From NCBI GenBank assembly GCA_964633225.1, contig CAZWFQ010000006.1:11023-75022 (forward strand): a stretch of DNA of 64,000 nucleotides. Direction: 5' to 3'. A program made the translations under genes and the position numbers. A model generated the notes under the pieces. It saw nothing but the letters and a program-made list of their open reading frames with translations. It was not told where the DNA came from and did no database searches. Origin of the DNA: JAKQIM01 sp964633225 (GTDB lineage: Bacteria; Chloroflexota; Anaerolineae; Anaerolineales; UBA4823). Shown here piece by piece: positions 16,383 to 24,413 of the stretch; the stretch's first letter is position 1; every line of letters begins with the position of its first letter.

Positions 16383-18077
16383 TTACTCAGAGGGTGGGGC
16401 ATTCAAGAAGGCACCCCACAGGCCGCTCCAATAAGCGAAGGCACCCGTGTTGCCTTTATGGAGCGGGTGGGCGGCATCCCACTGCACAACCAGCGACATG
16501 ACCACATCGTTGGCGTCGAAGGCCGAGCCATCGTGGAAGGTGACGCCTTCGCGCAGGGTGCAGGTCCAGACCGTCAGATCGGTGTTGGCAGTGCAGGCCG
16601 TAGCCAGAGAGGGCTCAACCGCCACGCCGCCGACCGCATAGCGCAGCAAGGACTCGGTCACCTGCTCGCAAGCACGCAGGGACTCGCCATCGGTTTCGTC
16701 AGCGCAGTAGAGCGAGATAGGCTCGGCATTCTGCATCCAGACGAAGGTGTCTTGCCCGGAGATACCCATGTGAGCAAAGCTCTCGTTGCCCAGGGGGCTG
16801 GCGTGAGCTCCCTCAACCGTAGCCTTGAAGGCCAGGCCCGAACCGGCGTGCGAGATGGGCACCATGGGCACATGGGTGCGGATGGCATTGTTGGCGGTGA
16901 CATAGAAGGGAGCGCGTGCGGCATCGTCAGCCAGGGCAGCACCGGCCTTGAGGGCTTCGGTGATGTCGGTGAACTTTTCGCCGAACTGCTCGGTGGCGCC
17001 AGCGCCAAAGTGGTAGTCGAGGAAGTTGGTCATATCAGGATAGTCAGCACCCCAACCCAGCAGGTACAGGCCGTCCAAATCACCCGAATCGGCGGCATCC
17101 AAGAATGCGCCCGATTCCATGACCACAATTTCCACACGGATGTTCAGGTTCTCCAGCAGTTGGGCCTGGATATCCTGGGCCACCACACCGGGCTGCGGCA
17201 GGTAGCCGCGCACCACGTCACGGTAGAAGAGCTTGGTATCGAAGCCATCCGGGAAACCGGCTTCTGCCAGCATGGCGCGGGCGGCTTCTACATCAAATGC
17301 ATACCAGGGGTCGCCCTCGCAGCCACCGGGGATCGAGCAGGGGGTGAAATGGCTGGCAACTTCAGAGCCGGCAGGCATGAAGTTATCGACAATGCGCTGG
17401 CGGTCAATGCCCATGGCGATGGCCTGGCGTACCTGCTCATTATCGTAAGGCGCCATCACATTGTTGAAGCCCACGTAGAAGATGTTCAGGGCCTCGCGTT
17501 CGATCAACTGTAGGTTGGCATCGCCTGCGACGACGGCGAAATCATCGGGGCCGATGTTATCAATCCCATCCACAGTACCAGATTGCAGCTCCAGTAAACG
17601 CTGGGCGGCTTCGGTGCTCCAGCGGAAGACCACAGTCTGGTTATCAGCGGGCTCGCCCCAATAGTTGGCGTTGCGGGTCAAGACCAGCTCATCGCCGCGC
17701 TTCCACTCGGCCACCATGTAGGGTCCGGTGCCGATGGGCTTCTCAAGCAGGGTCGAGCCTTCACCACCGCCGCCCGTGGATTCCAAATATTCGCTGGGCT
17801 GGATGGCAAAGGGCGAGAAGGCGATCTTGGATGGGAAGGCGGGGTCGGGGGAACACATGCTGAAGCGCACGGTGTAGCGATCGACAGCCTCAATGGTCTT
17901 GAACAAGCCGCCGTATTCGCAGTCCGGCGCCGAGACCGACATCGGCTCGAAAGTAGTTTCCACTGCGGCTGTGGCAGCGGGGGCCTGGGTAGCAGCGCCC
18001 TGGGGCGTGCAAGCTGAAAGCAGCATGCTGGCAAGCAGCAAGGCGGCCATCAGGGTGTACAGGATCTTGTGTTTCAT
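16383..18077 (-). CDS. Family-5 ABC substrate-binding lipoprotein, circularly permuted
   Basis: A 564-residue solute-binding lipoprotein (lipobox LLSAC, Cys23) for the adjacent permeases. The domain order is rearranged. Residues ~50-440 correspond to the part of DppA/OppA from the middle to the C terminus: GLFKTIEAVDRYTVRFSM, then IGTGPYMVAEW, VRQAIAMGIDRQRIV and DLDGLYLLGWGADYPDMTN. Residues ~443-560 correspond to the usual N terminus: EPISLYCADETDGESL, ESLLRYAVGG, then TLREGVTFHDGSAFDANDV and WDAAHPLHKG. The chain thus ends where the normal protein would enter the GLFKTIEA strand. One open frame with signal peptide, ribosome-binding site and promoter argues against a broken gene. Similar Anaerolineae sequences are recalled, not checked. 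Confidence 0.88.
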   Translation of the reverse strand: MKHKILYTLMAALLLASMLLSACTPQGAATQAPAATAAVETTFEPMSVSAPDCEYGGLFKTIEAVDRYTVRFSMCSPDPAFPSKIAFSPFAIQPSEYLESTGGGGEGSTLLEKPIGTGPYMVAEWKRGDELVLTRNANYWGEPADNQTVVFRWSTEAAQRLLELQSGTVDGIDNIGPDDFAVVAGDANLQLIEREALNIFYVGFNNVMAPYDNEQVRQAIAMGIDRQRIVDNFMPAGSEVASHFTPCSIPGGCEGDPWYAFDVEAARAMLAEAGFPDGFDTKLFYRDVVRGYLPQPGVVAQDIQAQLLENLNIRVEIVVMESGAFLDAADSGDLDGLYLLGWGADYPDMTNFLDYHFGAGATEQFGEKFTDITEALKAGAALADDAARAPFYVTANNAIRTHVPMVPISHAGSGLAFKATVEGAHASPLGNESFAHMGISGQDTFVWMQNAEPISLYCADETDGESLRACEQVTESLLRYAVGGVAVEPSLATACTANTDLTVWTCTLREGVTFHDGSAFDANDVVMSLVVQWDAAHPLHKGNTGAFAYWSGLWGAFLNAPPSE

Positions 18078-18199
18078 GGGTTTCTTCTCCTCTAGGTAAG
18101 TTATCTGAAACGATGAAATACTGCTGGGACATGTACAACGGCACTATGCTGGGCAGGCGCCTCCTCTCTGCACTCATATTTGCTTAATGCATGATGTAC

Positions 18200-18230
18200 A
18201 TTATACAACAGAACCCTAACAAAACAGCAA
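18200..18230 (-). promoter_or_regulatory. Promoter of the ABC transporter operon
   Basis: TTGCTG (18230-18225) and a perfect TATAAT (18205-18200) on the minus strand, with a 19-nt spacer. The predicted leader to the ATG at 18077 is about 115 nt; no riboswitch is recognisable in it. A GAGGAG ribosome site precedes the ATG. Confidence 0.5.
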
Positions 18231-18239
18231 GGCTTATGC

Positions 18240-19073
18240 TCAATAGACGCCATTCAGCCAGCGTTCCAGCACGCCCTGCGCCTCTCGCAGTCTGCCCACC
18301 AGCTCAGCCTGGCTCATTTCCTGAGAGCTGCCGGTCAGCGGCGAGAAGGAGCACTCCAACGTGACCGCATCCAACAGCTCTTTGTCGATCATCTCGAAAA
18401 AGCCCGCCAGGTCCAACTCCCCTTCGCCAATGAAAACATGCGTCCGGCCCGCCTGGTAGTCGCTGAGGTGGATCGTCTTAATGCAGGGCTTTAATTCCCT
18501 GGCGGCGGCCAGGATATCGGTCTCGATCTGGGCATAGTGGGTGGTGTCAAAGGTGACGCCCAAACCGTTTTCTCGCGCAAACGCATTCAGCGCCGCGGGC
18601 GTCGTCAGCGGGACAAAATAACCGTCAAAGAAGGGCATATTCTCAACCGTCACCCAGGTACACGGGCGGCGATATTTTTCGAGCGCCTGGGCGATCTCAC
18701 CGCAGGTGCGCTGCCACCACCCAGCACCGGGGTCACCCTCAACGTGCGGGGTGTGAAAGACCAGGCACCGGGGGGCGTAGCCCATCGCATCCAGGTATTG
18801 ATCCAGGGCAGGGTTGATATAGCCGCTGATACCGTGGTGGTCATCCAACACACCCCCGCCATCGTGAATGCTGCTGATATTCAAACCAGCCTGCTCGACC
18901 ATGCGCACCACCCGCCGGGCGGGCACGCCGCGCAGGTGTTGGGCCATGGCCCACTGCTTGCGCTCCCAAAACAGGTCCAGCTCGATGTGCCGCCAGCCGG
19001 CCTCAGCGATGATCTCCAGCACCTGCTCAAAGGGGTGGGTGTAAAGGTTGGCGGTGGCAACAGATGTTAACAT
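18240..19073 (-). CDS. TIM-barrel sugar phosphate isomerase/epimerase-like protein
   Basis: A 277-residue protein of the AP-endonuclease-2-like TIM-barrel family (xylose isomerase-like). Conserved features include the early ELDLFWER strand, FHTPHVEGD, VTVENMPFFDGYF (metal-ligand Glu), GVTFDTTHYAQ (Asp and His) and IKTIHLSDY. VTLECSF near the end supplies the last Glu. The metal site looks intact. Relatives interconvert keto sugars or inositol derivatives; the substrate is not clear. It lies downstream of the binding-protein promoter region, transcribed separately from a TATAAT box at 19118-19113. Confidence 0.82.
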   Translation of the reverse strand: MLTSVATANLYTHPFEQVLEIIAEAGWRHIELDLFWERKQWAMAQHLRGVPARRVVRMVEQAGLNISSIHDGGGVLDDHHGISGYINPALDQYLDAMGYAPRCLVFHTPHVEGDPGAGWWQRTCGEIAQALEKYRRPCTWVTVENMPFFDGYFVPLTTPAALNAFARENGLGVTFDTTHYAQIETDILAAARELKPCIKTIHLSDYQAGRTHVFIGEGELDLAGFFEMIDKELLDAVTLECSFSPLTGSSQEMSQAELVGRLREAQGVLERWLNGVY

Positions 19074-19112
19074 GATGACTCCAGTCTGGCTGCTTACTCT
19101 TTAAATTTAGGT

Positions 19113-19118
19113 ATTATA
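19113..19118 (-). promoter_or_regulatory. -10 box of the TIM-barrel gene
   Basis: TATAAT on the minus strand, about 39 nt before the ATG at 19073; a TGGAG ribosome site follows. The -35 region is weak. Confidence 0.45.
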
Positions 19119-19225
19119 CTGCCTGAAGAAGAAGCCGGCGGCAAGATCAGAGCGTAATTCGCCAGGGTGATATCCAAAAATCCCCAAAAATTTGGTATAC
19201 TAAAATCATTGACGGAGGTATCTCT

Positions 19226-19447
19226 ATGCCAGAAATCGCTTGGGAAACTTTAAAGGTTCTGTACTGCCATCATGTTAAACACCAGGTCGCCCTGCAAGCG
19301 CAAGAGGTCTACCCCTCTGAGCACATGCCAGACCAGCCGCCGCGCATCATCGCCCACCGCTGCTCGCACGCCTTCAGCTGCAATTTAGATGGGCGGGCAA
19401 GCTGTGTTTGGGCCGGCAACAACCCTGCCTTCGACCCCTTTAAGTAA
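19226..19447 (+). CDS. Small Cys/His-containing protein of unknown function
   Basis: A 73-residue protein with a good ribosome site (GGAGGT, 7 nt before the ATG) and a strong terminator right after the stop, so it looks like a real single-gene unit. It contains three Cys and six His residues, including CHHVKH and the pair CSHAFSCN. The spacing does not match a standard zinc finger, though metal binding is possible. There is no signal peptide or membrane segment. I do not recognise the family. Confidence 0.6.
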   Translation: MPEIAWETLKVLYCHHVKHQVALQAQEVYPSEHMPDQPPRIIAHRCSHAFSCNLDGRASCVWAGNNPAFDPFK

Positions 19448-19448
19448 T

Positions 19449-19490
19449 GGGAATCAAAAGACGGCGCTTTCGCGCCGTCTTTTGATTCCC
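19449..19490. terminator. Bidirectional terminator, 19-bp perfect stem
   Basis: Arms 19449-19467 and 19472-19490, loop TTTC. The A4 and T4 tracts are within the stem. On the minus strand it follows the kbl stop and a T6 run; on the plus strand it follows the 73-residue protein. Confidence 0.85.
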
Positions 19491-19498
19491 AAAAAATC

Positions 19499-20683
19499 TC
19501 AGGCGATCACGCCCAGCTTGCGGCCCACCACAGCAAAGGTCTCCAGACCCTTGTCCAGGTCGGCGCGGGCATGGGCTGCCGAAATCATCACCCGGATGCG
19601 GGCCTTGCCGCGTGGCACAGTGGGGAAGCCCAAAGACATGGCAAAGATGCCCGCCTCGAACAGCTCGCGGCTGAACTGCTGTGCCAGGGGCGCCTCGCCC
19701 AGCATGATGGGGGTGATGGGGGTCGTGCTGACCCCAATATCAAAGCCCAGGCGCTTCATCTCAGCCTTGAAGTAGCGGGTATTATCCCACAGGCGGTCCA
19801 CCAGCTCAGTCGATTCTTCCAGCAGGTCCACCGCGGCAATGCAGGCCGCCACATCGGGCACCGTCATGGCAGAAGAGAAGAGGAAGGGCCGGCCGCGCTG
19901 GCGCAGCCATTCCACCACCAGCGGGTTGCCGGCAGAAACGCCCCCCATCACACCAAAAGCCTTCGAGAGCGTACCCACTTCTACATCCACCTTGCCGTGT
20001 AAATGGAAGTGATCGACAATACCGCGCCCACCCTTGCCCAACACGCCTTCGCCGTGAGCGTCGTCTACCATCAGGATGGCGTCGTGCTGGCGGGTGACCT
20101 CATAAATCTTGTCCAGCGGGGCCACGTCGCCGTCCATGCTGAAGACACCGTCTGTAATCACCAGGGCCTTGGGGAAGTTGGCGCGCTGTTCTTTAAGCTG
20201 CTGATCCAGGTCGGCAGGATCGCAGTGGGCATAGCGGATGATCTTGGCTCCCGAGAGGCGGCTGCCATCAATAATGCTGGCATGGTTCAGCTCATCCGAG
20301 AAGATGGCGTCATCCTTGCCCACCAGGGCCGGGATGGTGCCCAGGTTGGCCGTGAAGCCAGATTGGAAGGTGATGGCCGATTCCACGCCTTTGAAAGCCG
20401 CCAGGCGGCGCTCCAGCTCCAGGTGCAGGTCCATGGTGCCAGCAATCGAACGCACCGCAGCCGGGCCTACGCCGTACTTTGTCACCGCTTCTTGGGCGGC
20501 CTTGACAATGCGCGGGTGATTGGCCAGCCCCAGGTAGTTGTTAGAGCAGAAGTTCAGCACCTGCTTCCCATCTACTATCAGCCAGGCGCCCTGCGGCGAG
20601 CCCAGGGTACGGATGCGGTTATACAGCCCGGCGTCCTTCAAGTTCTTGATTTCGTCTTCGATCCATTGTAGGGGGTTACTCAT
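19499..20683 (-). CDS. kbl: Glycine C-acetyltransferase (2-amino-3-ketobutyrate CoA ligase)
   Basis: A 394-residue PLP enzyme of the alpha-oxoamine synthase family, joining glycine and acetyl-CoA to 2-amino-3-ketobutyrate (or the reverse, in threonine breakdown). Typical features are FCSNNYLGLANHP, the SDELNHASIIDG motif, MVDDAHGEGVLG and the PLP-binding Lys in GTLSKAFGVMGG (about residue 240). Length and start fit KBL. A GAGG ribosome site is present. No threonine dehydrogenase gene is adjacent, so pathway use is inferred. Related enzymes (BioF, ALAS, SPT) are less likely from the overall pattern. Confidence 0.9.
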   Translation of the reverse strand: MSNPLQWIEDEIKNLKDAGLYNRIRTLGSPQGAWLIVDGKQVLNFCSNNYLGLANHPRIVKAAQEAVTKYGVGPAAVRSIAGTMDLHLELERRLAAFKGVESAITFQSGFTANLGTIPALVGKDDAIFSDELNHASIIDGSRLSGAKIIRYAHCDPADLDQQLKEQRANFPKALVITDGVFSMDGDVAPLDKIYEVTRQHDAILMVDDAHGEGVLGKGGRGIVDHFHLHGKVDVEVGTLSKAFGVMGGVSAGNPLVVEWLRQRGRPFLFSSAMTVPDVAACIAAVDLLEESTELVDRLWDNTRYFKAEMKRLGFDIGVSTTPITPIMLGEAPLAQQFSRELFEAGIFAMSLGFPTVPRGKARIRVMISAAHARADLDKGLETFAVVGRKLGVIA

Positions 20684-20740
20684 ATTTGTCCTCGTGTTTA
20701 GAAATCTATGGGTTTTAGAAATCTATCGTCTCTCGACAAA

Positions 20741-21733
20741 TCATTGATCAGACTTCGGCTTACGGCCCAGGCCGAACCAACGGGCGGCGATCTCTTTGAT
20801 CGTGGGCAGTTCCACCGGCGCGGCCGAGTCAACCGCCGCCCAATCAGCCGCCTGGCGCTCTTTCCACCAACGCTGGCGGCCCTGCTGGGCACTCTCCAGG
20901 CGCTGGGCCAGGGCAGCGGCGTTCTGATCGCGGACATCATTGCGCATGGCAACCAATGCCGCAATCAGGTTATCCAGGCTGCGCACCACGCTGGCCTGGC
21001 TGCCGATGGCCGCGTGGGCCAGGTCGGTGGCCTGGCTGATCTGCACACCAGGGCCGGTGGCCTCAGCATAGGCACGCCCCGCCACCTTGCGCGCTTCCAT
21101 CCAGCCGGGCTGCTCGACCGTGGTATTCAACAGGGCGGCAGACATCAACTGCGGCAAGATGTGGGTGGCAGCCATCAGGCTGTCCACCTCAACCAGATCC
21201 ATAAAGATGTGCTCGGCGCCCAGCAGATGGGTGAAATCGGCCGCCAACTTGACCGCATCGGAAGGCGTGCCCAACGGCGAGGTAATGGCGATCAGGCCGC
21301 TGTGGAACAAATCGGGACGGGCCGCCTCGATACCCTGGGCATGTTCTTGCAGGCAGGCCGGGTTGACCGCCGGCGTAAGGCCCACATAGTGGCACTGCGG
21401 CGGCAGGAGCTCTTTAACCCAGGCTGCCACCGTCTCTTTGGCGGGTGTGGTATCCAGCACCACCGCATCTGGCTTCAAGTCTTGGGCCATGGCTTCCAAC
21501 GTACTGCGCACCTGGTCCAGTGGCAGGGCCAGCACCACTATGCCCGCCTCGCGCACGGCGTGGGGGATGTTCATGTCCACACGCTCCAACGCGCCAAGCT
21601 GCTTGGCCTGGTTGGCCACGCGGAGATCCTTGTCGTGCCCAACGCGCAGCACCAGGTCTTTGTGCTGGCCCAATGCCAGGCCAATCGAGGTTCCAACCTG
21701 GCCCATCCCTATGATCGTAATTTGCACTGTCAT
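20741..21733 (-). CDS. Prephenate dehydrogenase-like NAD(P)-binding protein (divergent)
   Basis: A 330-residue dehydrogenase with an N-terminal Rossmann fold (ITIIGMGQVGTSIGLAL, residues 5-21) and an all-helical C-terminal domain, the architecture of TyrA. The catalytic HPxxG segment of prephenate dehydrogenases is not recognisable; the equivalent stretch reads YVGLTPAVNPACL. The enzyme may therefore use a different substrate. The C-terminal 60 residues are rich in Trp, Arg and Ala. The gene starts about 20 nt after the HD-domain gene stops and may be cotranscribed with the M50 and HD genes. Confidence 0.7.
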   Translation of the reverse strand: MTVQITIIGMGQVGTSIGLALGQHKDLVLRVGHDKDLRVANQAKQLGALERVDMNIPHAVREAGIVVLALPLDQVRSTLEAMAQDLKPDAVVLDTTPAKETVAAWVKELLPPQCHYVGLTPAVNPACLQEHAQGIEAARPDLFHSGLIAITSPLGTPSDAVKLAADFTHLLGAEHIFMDLVEVDSLMAATHILPQLMSAALLNTTVEQPGWMEARKVAGRAYAEATGPGVQISQATDLAHAAIGSQASVVRSLDNLIAALVAMRNDVRDQNAAALAQRLESAQQGRQRWWKERQAADWAAVDSAAPVELPTIKEIAARWFGLGRKPKSDQ

Positions 21734-21754
21734 CTGAATTCCTCGCTGATACGC

Positions 21755-22285
21755 TCAACTCTCATCATCAACAGCTTGCAGCTTTAGCAGCAAGCGCGCT
21801 TCCAGGCTTTCAGAAGCGGCAGACGCCAACTGGTCCTGGTGGCGGCGGATAAGGGCCTCTGCCAGGGGCGATACGCCCGCTGAACGGGCCAGTGCCGCCC
21901 CCCAGGCGGGGTGCTGCCGGGCAACGATGAAAGCCCGCCGCCAGCCAGCCTGAGGCGCTTCTGCTGCCCCCCACTGTTCCACCTTGCCCGGGCAGAATGC
22001 CTGCCCCAGCACAATCATCACCCGCTCCCAAAGCTGCAAGGGGGCGCGCAGCTTGCCCACATCGTGCAGCAAGGCCGCCACCAGCAGATCAGGCTGGGTC
22101 TCACCCTGAGCAGCCAGGCGGCCAAACACCTCTAGCGCATGTGCCTGCTCACTGGCTTGCAGGCGGCTGAAGAGCGCCATCTGCGCCGGGTTAAGCGTCT
22201 GCCGGGCCTGGGTCAGGCCGGCCGCGCTGGGCCGGGCAGTCACAGCCTGCCAAAACTGGTACAGGCGGTAAGTAAGGCGCGCCAC
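21755..22285 (-). CDS. HD-domain protein
   Basis: A 176-residue protein with an HD metal-dependent phosphohydrolase motif: QAHALEVFGRL (first His), then VAALLHDVGKLRAPL (HD), and RHQD later as a possible third ligand. The substrate, possibly a nucleotide, is unknown. It starts 2 nt after the M50 protease stop, so both are translated from one message. Confidence 0.75.
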   Translation of the reverse strand: MARLTYRLYQFWQAVTARPSAAGLTQARQTLNPAQMALFSRLQASEQAHALEVFGRLAAQGETQPDLLVAALLHDVGKLRAPLQLWERVMIVLGQAFCPGKVEQWGAAEAPQAGWRRAFIVARQHPAWGAALARSAGVSPLAEALIRRHQDQLASAASESLEARLLLKLQAVDDES

Positions 22286-22287
22286 CG

Positions 22288-22950
22288 TCAGCCGATCAGC
22301 AAGCTCACCAGGAATTGGAGGGGCGGCATAATAATGTAACCAACCACATCCAGGCCCAGGCGCGGCAGAACGAAAAGGAACACCATCAGGATGATCGGCC
22401 CATACGGGCGGATAGCATCCAAGGCACGACCAAAAGCCGGCGGAAAGAAATAATCGGCAATCTTATCCCCATCCAGAGGGGCCAGCGGGATAAGATTAAA
22501 GAGCATCAAGACCAGGTTGGTGAATATGAAGACCAGCAGTAACTGCGGCAGGGTAGGCAGCAGATGGCTGGCAGAATCGGCATAATCCATGTAAGCCTGA
22601 ATAGGCGAGACCAACCCCAGCCGGAAGGGGATAGCCGCCAGGATGGCCAGCAGGAAGTTGGAAAGCGGCCCTGCCAGCGAAACCCACATCATCGCTGAGG
22701 CTGAACGCCGTTGGAGGGCATAGGGATTAACCGGCACCGGCTTGGCCCAGCCAAAGCCAGCCACCAACAGCAAAATCGACCCCCACACATCCAGGTGGGC
22801 CAGGGGGTTCAGCGTCAGGCGGCCATTGGCGCGCGGGGTATCGTCTCCAAAATAATTGGCCGTCCAGGCATGGGCAAACTCATGGACGGGGAATGCAACC
22901 AACAAAACTGCCATCTGTGCAAAGATTGTCGAGGCGTCAAGCCCTAGCAT
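22288..22950 (-). CDS. M50 (site-2-protease family) metalloprotease
   Basis: A 220-residue integral membrane zinc protease. HEFAH (residues 23-27) is in the first helix and the second ligand motif, NLIPLAPLDGDKI, lies near residue 160. Four to six hydrophobic segments are visible, with no PDZ domain, as in the short Rv-type S2P group. It would cut within or near the membrane; the substrate is unknown. It is divergent from the DUF951 gene with TATAAT boxes facing away at 22974-22979 and 23000-23005. The HD gene follows directly. Confidence 0.88.
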   Translation of the reverse strand: MLGLDASTIFAQMAVLLVAFPVHEFAHAWTANYFGDDTPRANGRLTLNPLAHLDVWGSILLLVAGFGWAKPVPVNPYALQRRSASAMMWVSLAGPLSNFLLAILAAIPFRLGLVSPIQAYMDYADSASHLLPTLPQLLLVFIFTNLVLMLFNLIPLAPLDGDKIADYFFPPAFGRALDAIRPYGPIILMVFLFVLPRLGLDVVGYIIMPPLQFLVSLLIG

Positions 22951-22973
22951 GCGGTATGTTCTCCTGTGGGCAG

Positions 22974-22979
22974 ATTATA
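22974..22979 (-). promoter_or_regulatory. -10 box of the M50-HD operon
   Basis: TATAAT on the minus strand, 23 nt before the ATG at 22950. It faces away from the DUF951 promoter only 26 bp off, so the two promoter regions overlap. Confidence 0.5.
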
Positions 22980-22996
22980 CCACCCGCCCAAGCGCG

Positions 22997-23005
22997 TGTT
23001 ATAAT
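22997..23005 (+). promoter_or_regulatory. Extended -10, leaderless promoter of the DUF951 gene
   Basis: TGTTATAAT is an extended -10 (TG-n-TATAAT). The ATG follows after 6 nt (GCCTCC), placing the expected start of transcription at the start codon. No Shine-Dalgarno is possible. Confidence 0.65.
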
Positions 23006-23011
23006 GCCTCC

Positions 23012-23227
23012 ATGTTGCCTGATTTGCAGAAGGATGATGTGCTGCGTTTACGCAAACCACATCCCTGCGGTAGTTATGACTGGAAAGTTGTACGCCTGGG
23101 GGCGGATATTGGGCTGGAATGCTTGGGCTGTGGGCACCGGGTGCTGTTGCCGCGCCGCCAGTTAGCCCGGCGCATCAAAAACGTCTTATCGAGTGCATCC
23201 TCTACACAACCCCTGACTCATGAATAA
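23012..23227 (+). CDS. DUF951 family small protein
   Basis: A 71-residue protein of the DUF951 family, common in Firmicutes and Chloroflexota. Conserved features are VLRLRKPHPCGSYDWKVVR, GADIGLECLGCGH and the basic end LPRRQLARRIKNV. The CxxC pair with the preceding HPCG may bind zinc. Members often neighbour ychF or rpsF-type translation genes; here it stands before a lipid glycosyltransferase. The ATG at 23012 was chosen by family length; it is leaderless. Its stop overlaps the next ATG by 8 bp. Confidence 0.85.
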   Translation: MLPDLQKDDVLRLRKPHPCGSYDWKVVRLGADIGLECLGCGHRVLLPRRQLARRIKNVLSSASSTQPLTHE

Positions 23228-24407
23228 TTTTAATATTAAGCCTCACATACTCTTTCTATTTTCGGATACGGGAGGGGGGCATCGCAGCGCTACAGAAGCC
23301 ATTATCGAAGCCATGCACCTGGAATTCGACGGCCTGATGACCCATCAAATGGTGGACATCTTCAAAGAAATTGCCCCGCGTCCATTAAATCGCATGCCAA
23401 GCTGGTATCCCTACATGGTGCGCCTGCCAGAAGTATGGGGCCTGGGGTACCGCATCAGCGATGGCCCGCACCGCGCCAGCATGCTGGTTCACAGTTACCT
23501 GCCTTATGTGCGCCTGGCCCTGCGGGATGTGGCCCGGCGCTACCCCAGCGATCTGATCGTCTCACTGCACCCCCTGGCAAACGTGCCCTTCCTGCACGCC
23601 ATGGGGCCGCTGCGCCCGCCCTTTGTCACCGTGGTCACCGACCTGGTCACCACGCATGCCCTGTGGTACTACCACGGCGTGGATCTGTGCCTGGTGCCTA
23701 CTGAAGAAGCCCGCCGCAGGGCTTTGCGCTGCAAACTGCGCCCCGAGCAAGTCAAGGTGGTGGGGCTGCCGGTTGCCGATCGCTTCTGCCAGCCGGTAGG
23801 AAATCGCACCGCGCTGCGCCAGCGCCTGGGCTGGCCCCAAGACCGCCCGGTGGTGGTGTTGGTGGGGGGGGGCGAGGGCATGGGCCCCCTGGAGAAGACC
23901 GCCCTGGCAATTGCCGAGACAAACCTGCCGATCACGCTGGTGGTCATCTGCGGGCGCAACGATGCCTTGAAAGAGCGCCTGGAAGCACACCAATGGCCAA
24001 TGCCGGCTTTCATCTATGGGTTTGTGCGCGAGATGCCTGATTTTATGCAGGCCGCCGACATCCTGGTCACCAAGGCCGGCCCTGGTACGGTCACCGAGGC
24101 CCTCAATGCTGGGCTGCCGATGATCCTGTACAGCCGCCTGCCGGGTCAGGAGGATGGTAATGTTTCGTACGTCACATCCACCGGGGTGGGGGTTTGGGCC
24201 CCGCAAACAGAGGATATCCTGGCAGTGCTGCGCACCTGGATCATGGAGCCTGAAAAGCGCGAGCAAGCCGCCGCAGCGTGCCGCAGCCACGCCCGCCCAC
24301 AAGCGGCGCGCACAATTGCCCACATCCTGGCAGGGATGGTGGGGATAGAGCCCGGTCTCAACCAGGTCTCCACACGCTCCACTGGGCTGCAAGACGGCAT
24401 TTCCTGA
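23220..24407 (+). CDS. MGDG-synthase-like glycosyltransferase (GT28)
   Basis: A 395-residue glycosyltransferase related to monogalactosyldiacylglycerol synthase and the processive UgtP-type enzymes. The N terminus has FSDTGGGHRSATEAIIEA, the GGGH acceptor loop of this family. The C-terminal donor half has VLVGGGEGMGPLE, FVREMPDFMQAADILVTKAGPGTVTEAL and GQEDGNVSYV. It would transfer a hexose from a UDP-sugar to diacylglycerol, making membrane glycolipids. No ribosome site is seen; coupling with DUF951 through the 8-bp overlap seems likely. A lipoprotein gene follows at once. Confidence 0.88.
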   Translation: MNNFNIKPHILFLFSDTGGGHRSATEAIIEAMHLEFDGLMTHQMVDIFKEIAPRPLNRMPSWYPYMVRLPEVWGLGYRISDGPHRASMLVHSYLPYVRLALRDVARRYPSDLIVSLHPLANVPFLHAMGPLRPPFVTVVTDLVTTHALWYYHGVDLCLVPTEEARRRALRCKLRPEQVKVVGLPVADRFCQPVGNRTALRQRLGWPQDRPVVVLVGGGEGMGPLEKTALAIAETNLPITLVVICGRNDALKERLEAHQWPMPAFIYGFVREMPDFMQAADILVTKAGPGTVTEALNAGLPMILYSRLPGQEDGNVSYVTSTGVGVWAPQTEDILAVLRTWIMEPEKREQAAAACRSHARPQAARTIAHILAGMVGIEPGLNQVSTRSTGLQDGIS

Positions 24408-24413
24408 GTGATT

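Noticed and set aside
15936..17513. 525-codon plus-strand frame over the permease and binding-protein genes
   Set aside because: It is antisense to clearly homologous genes and its translation shows no domain.
16383..18077. Binding-protein gene as a pseudogene or assembly chimera
   Set aside because: No stop, frameshift or gap; a complete signal peptide, ribosome site and promoter precede a full set of family segments, only in rotated order.
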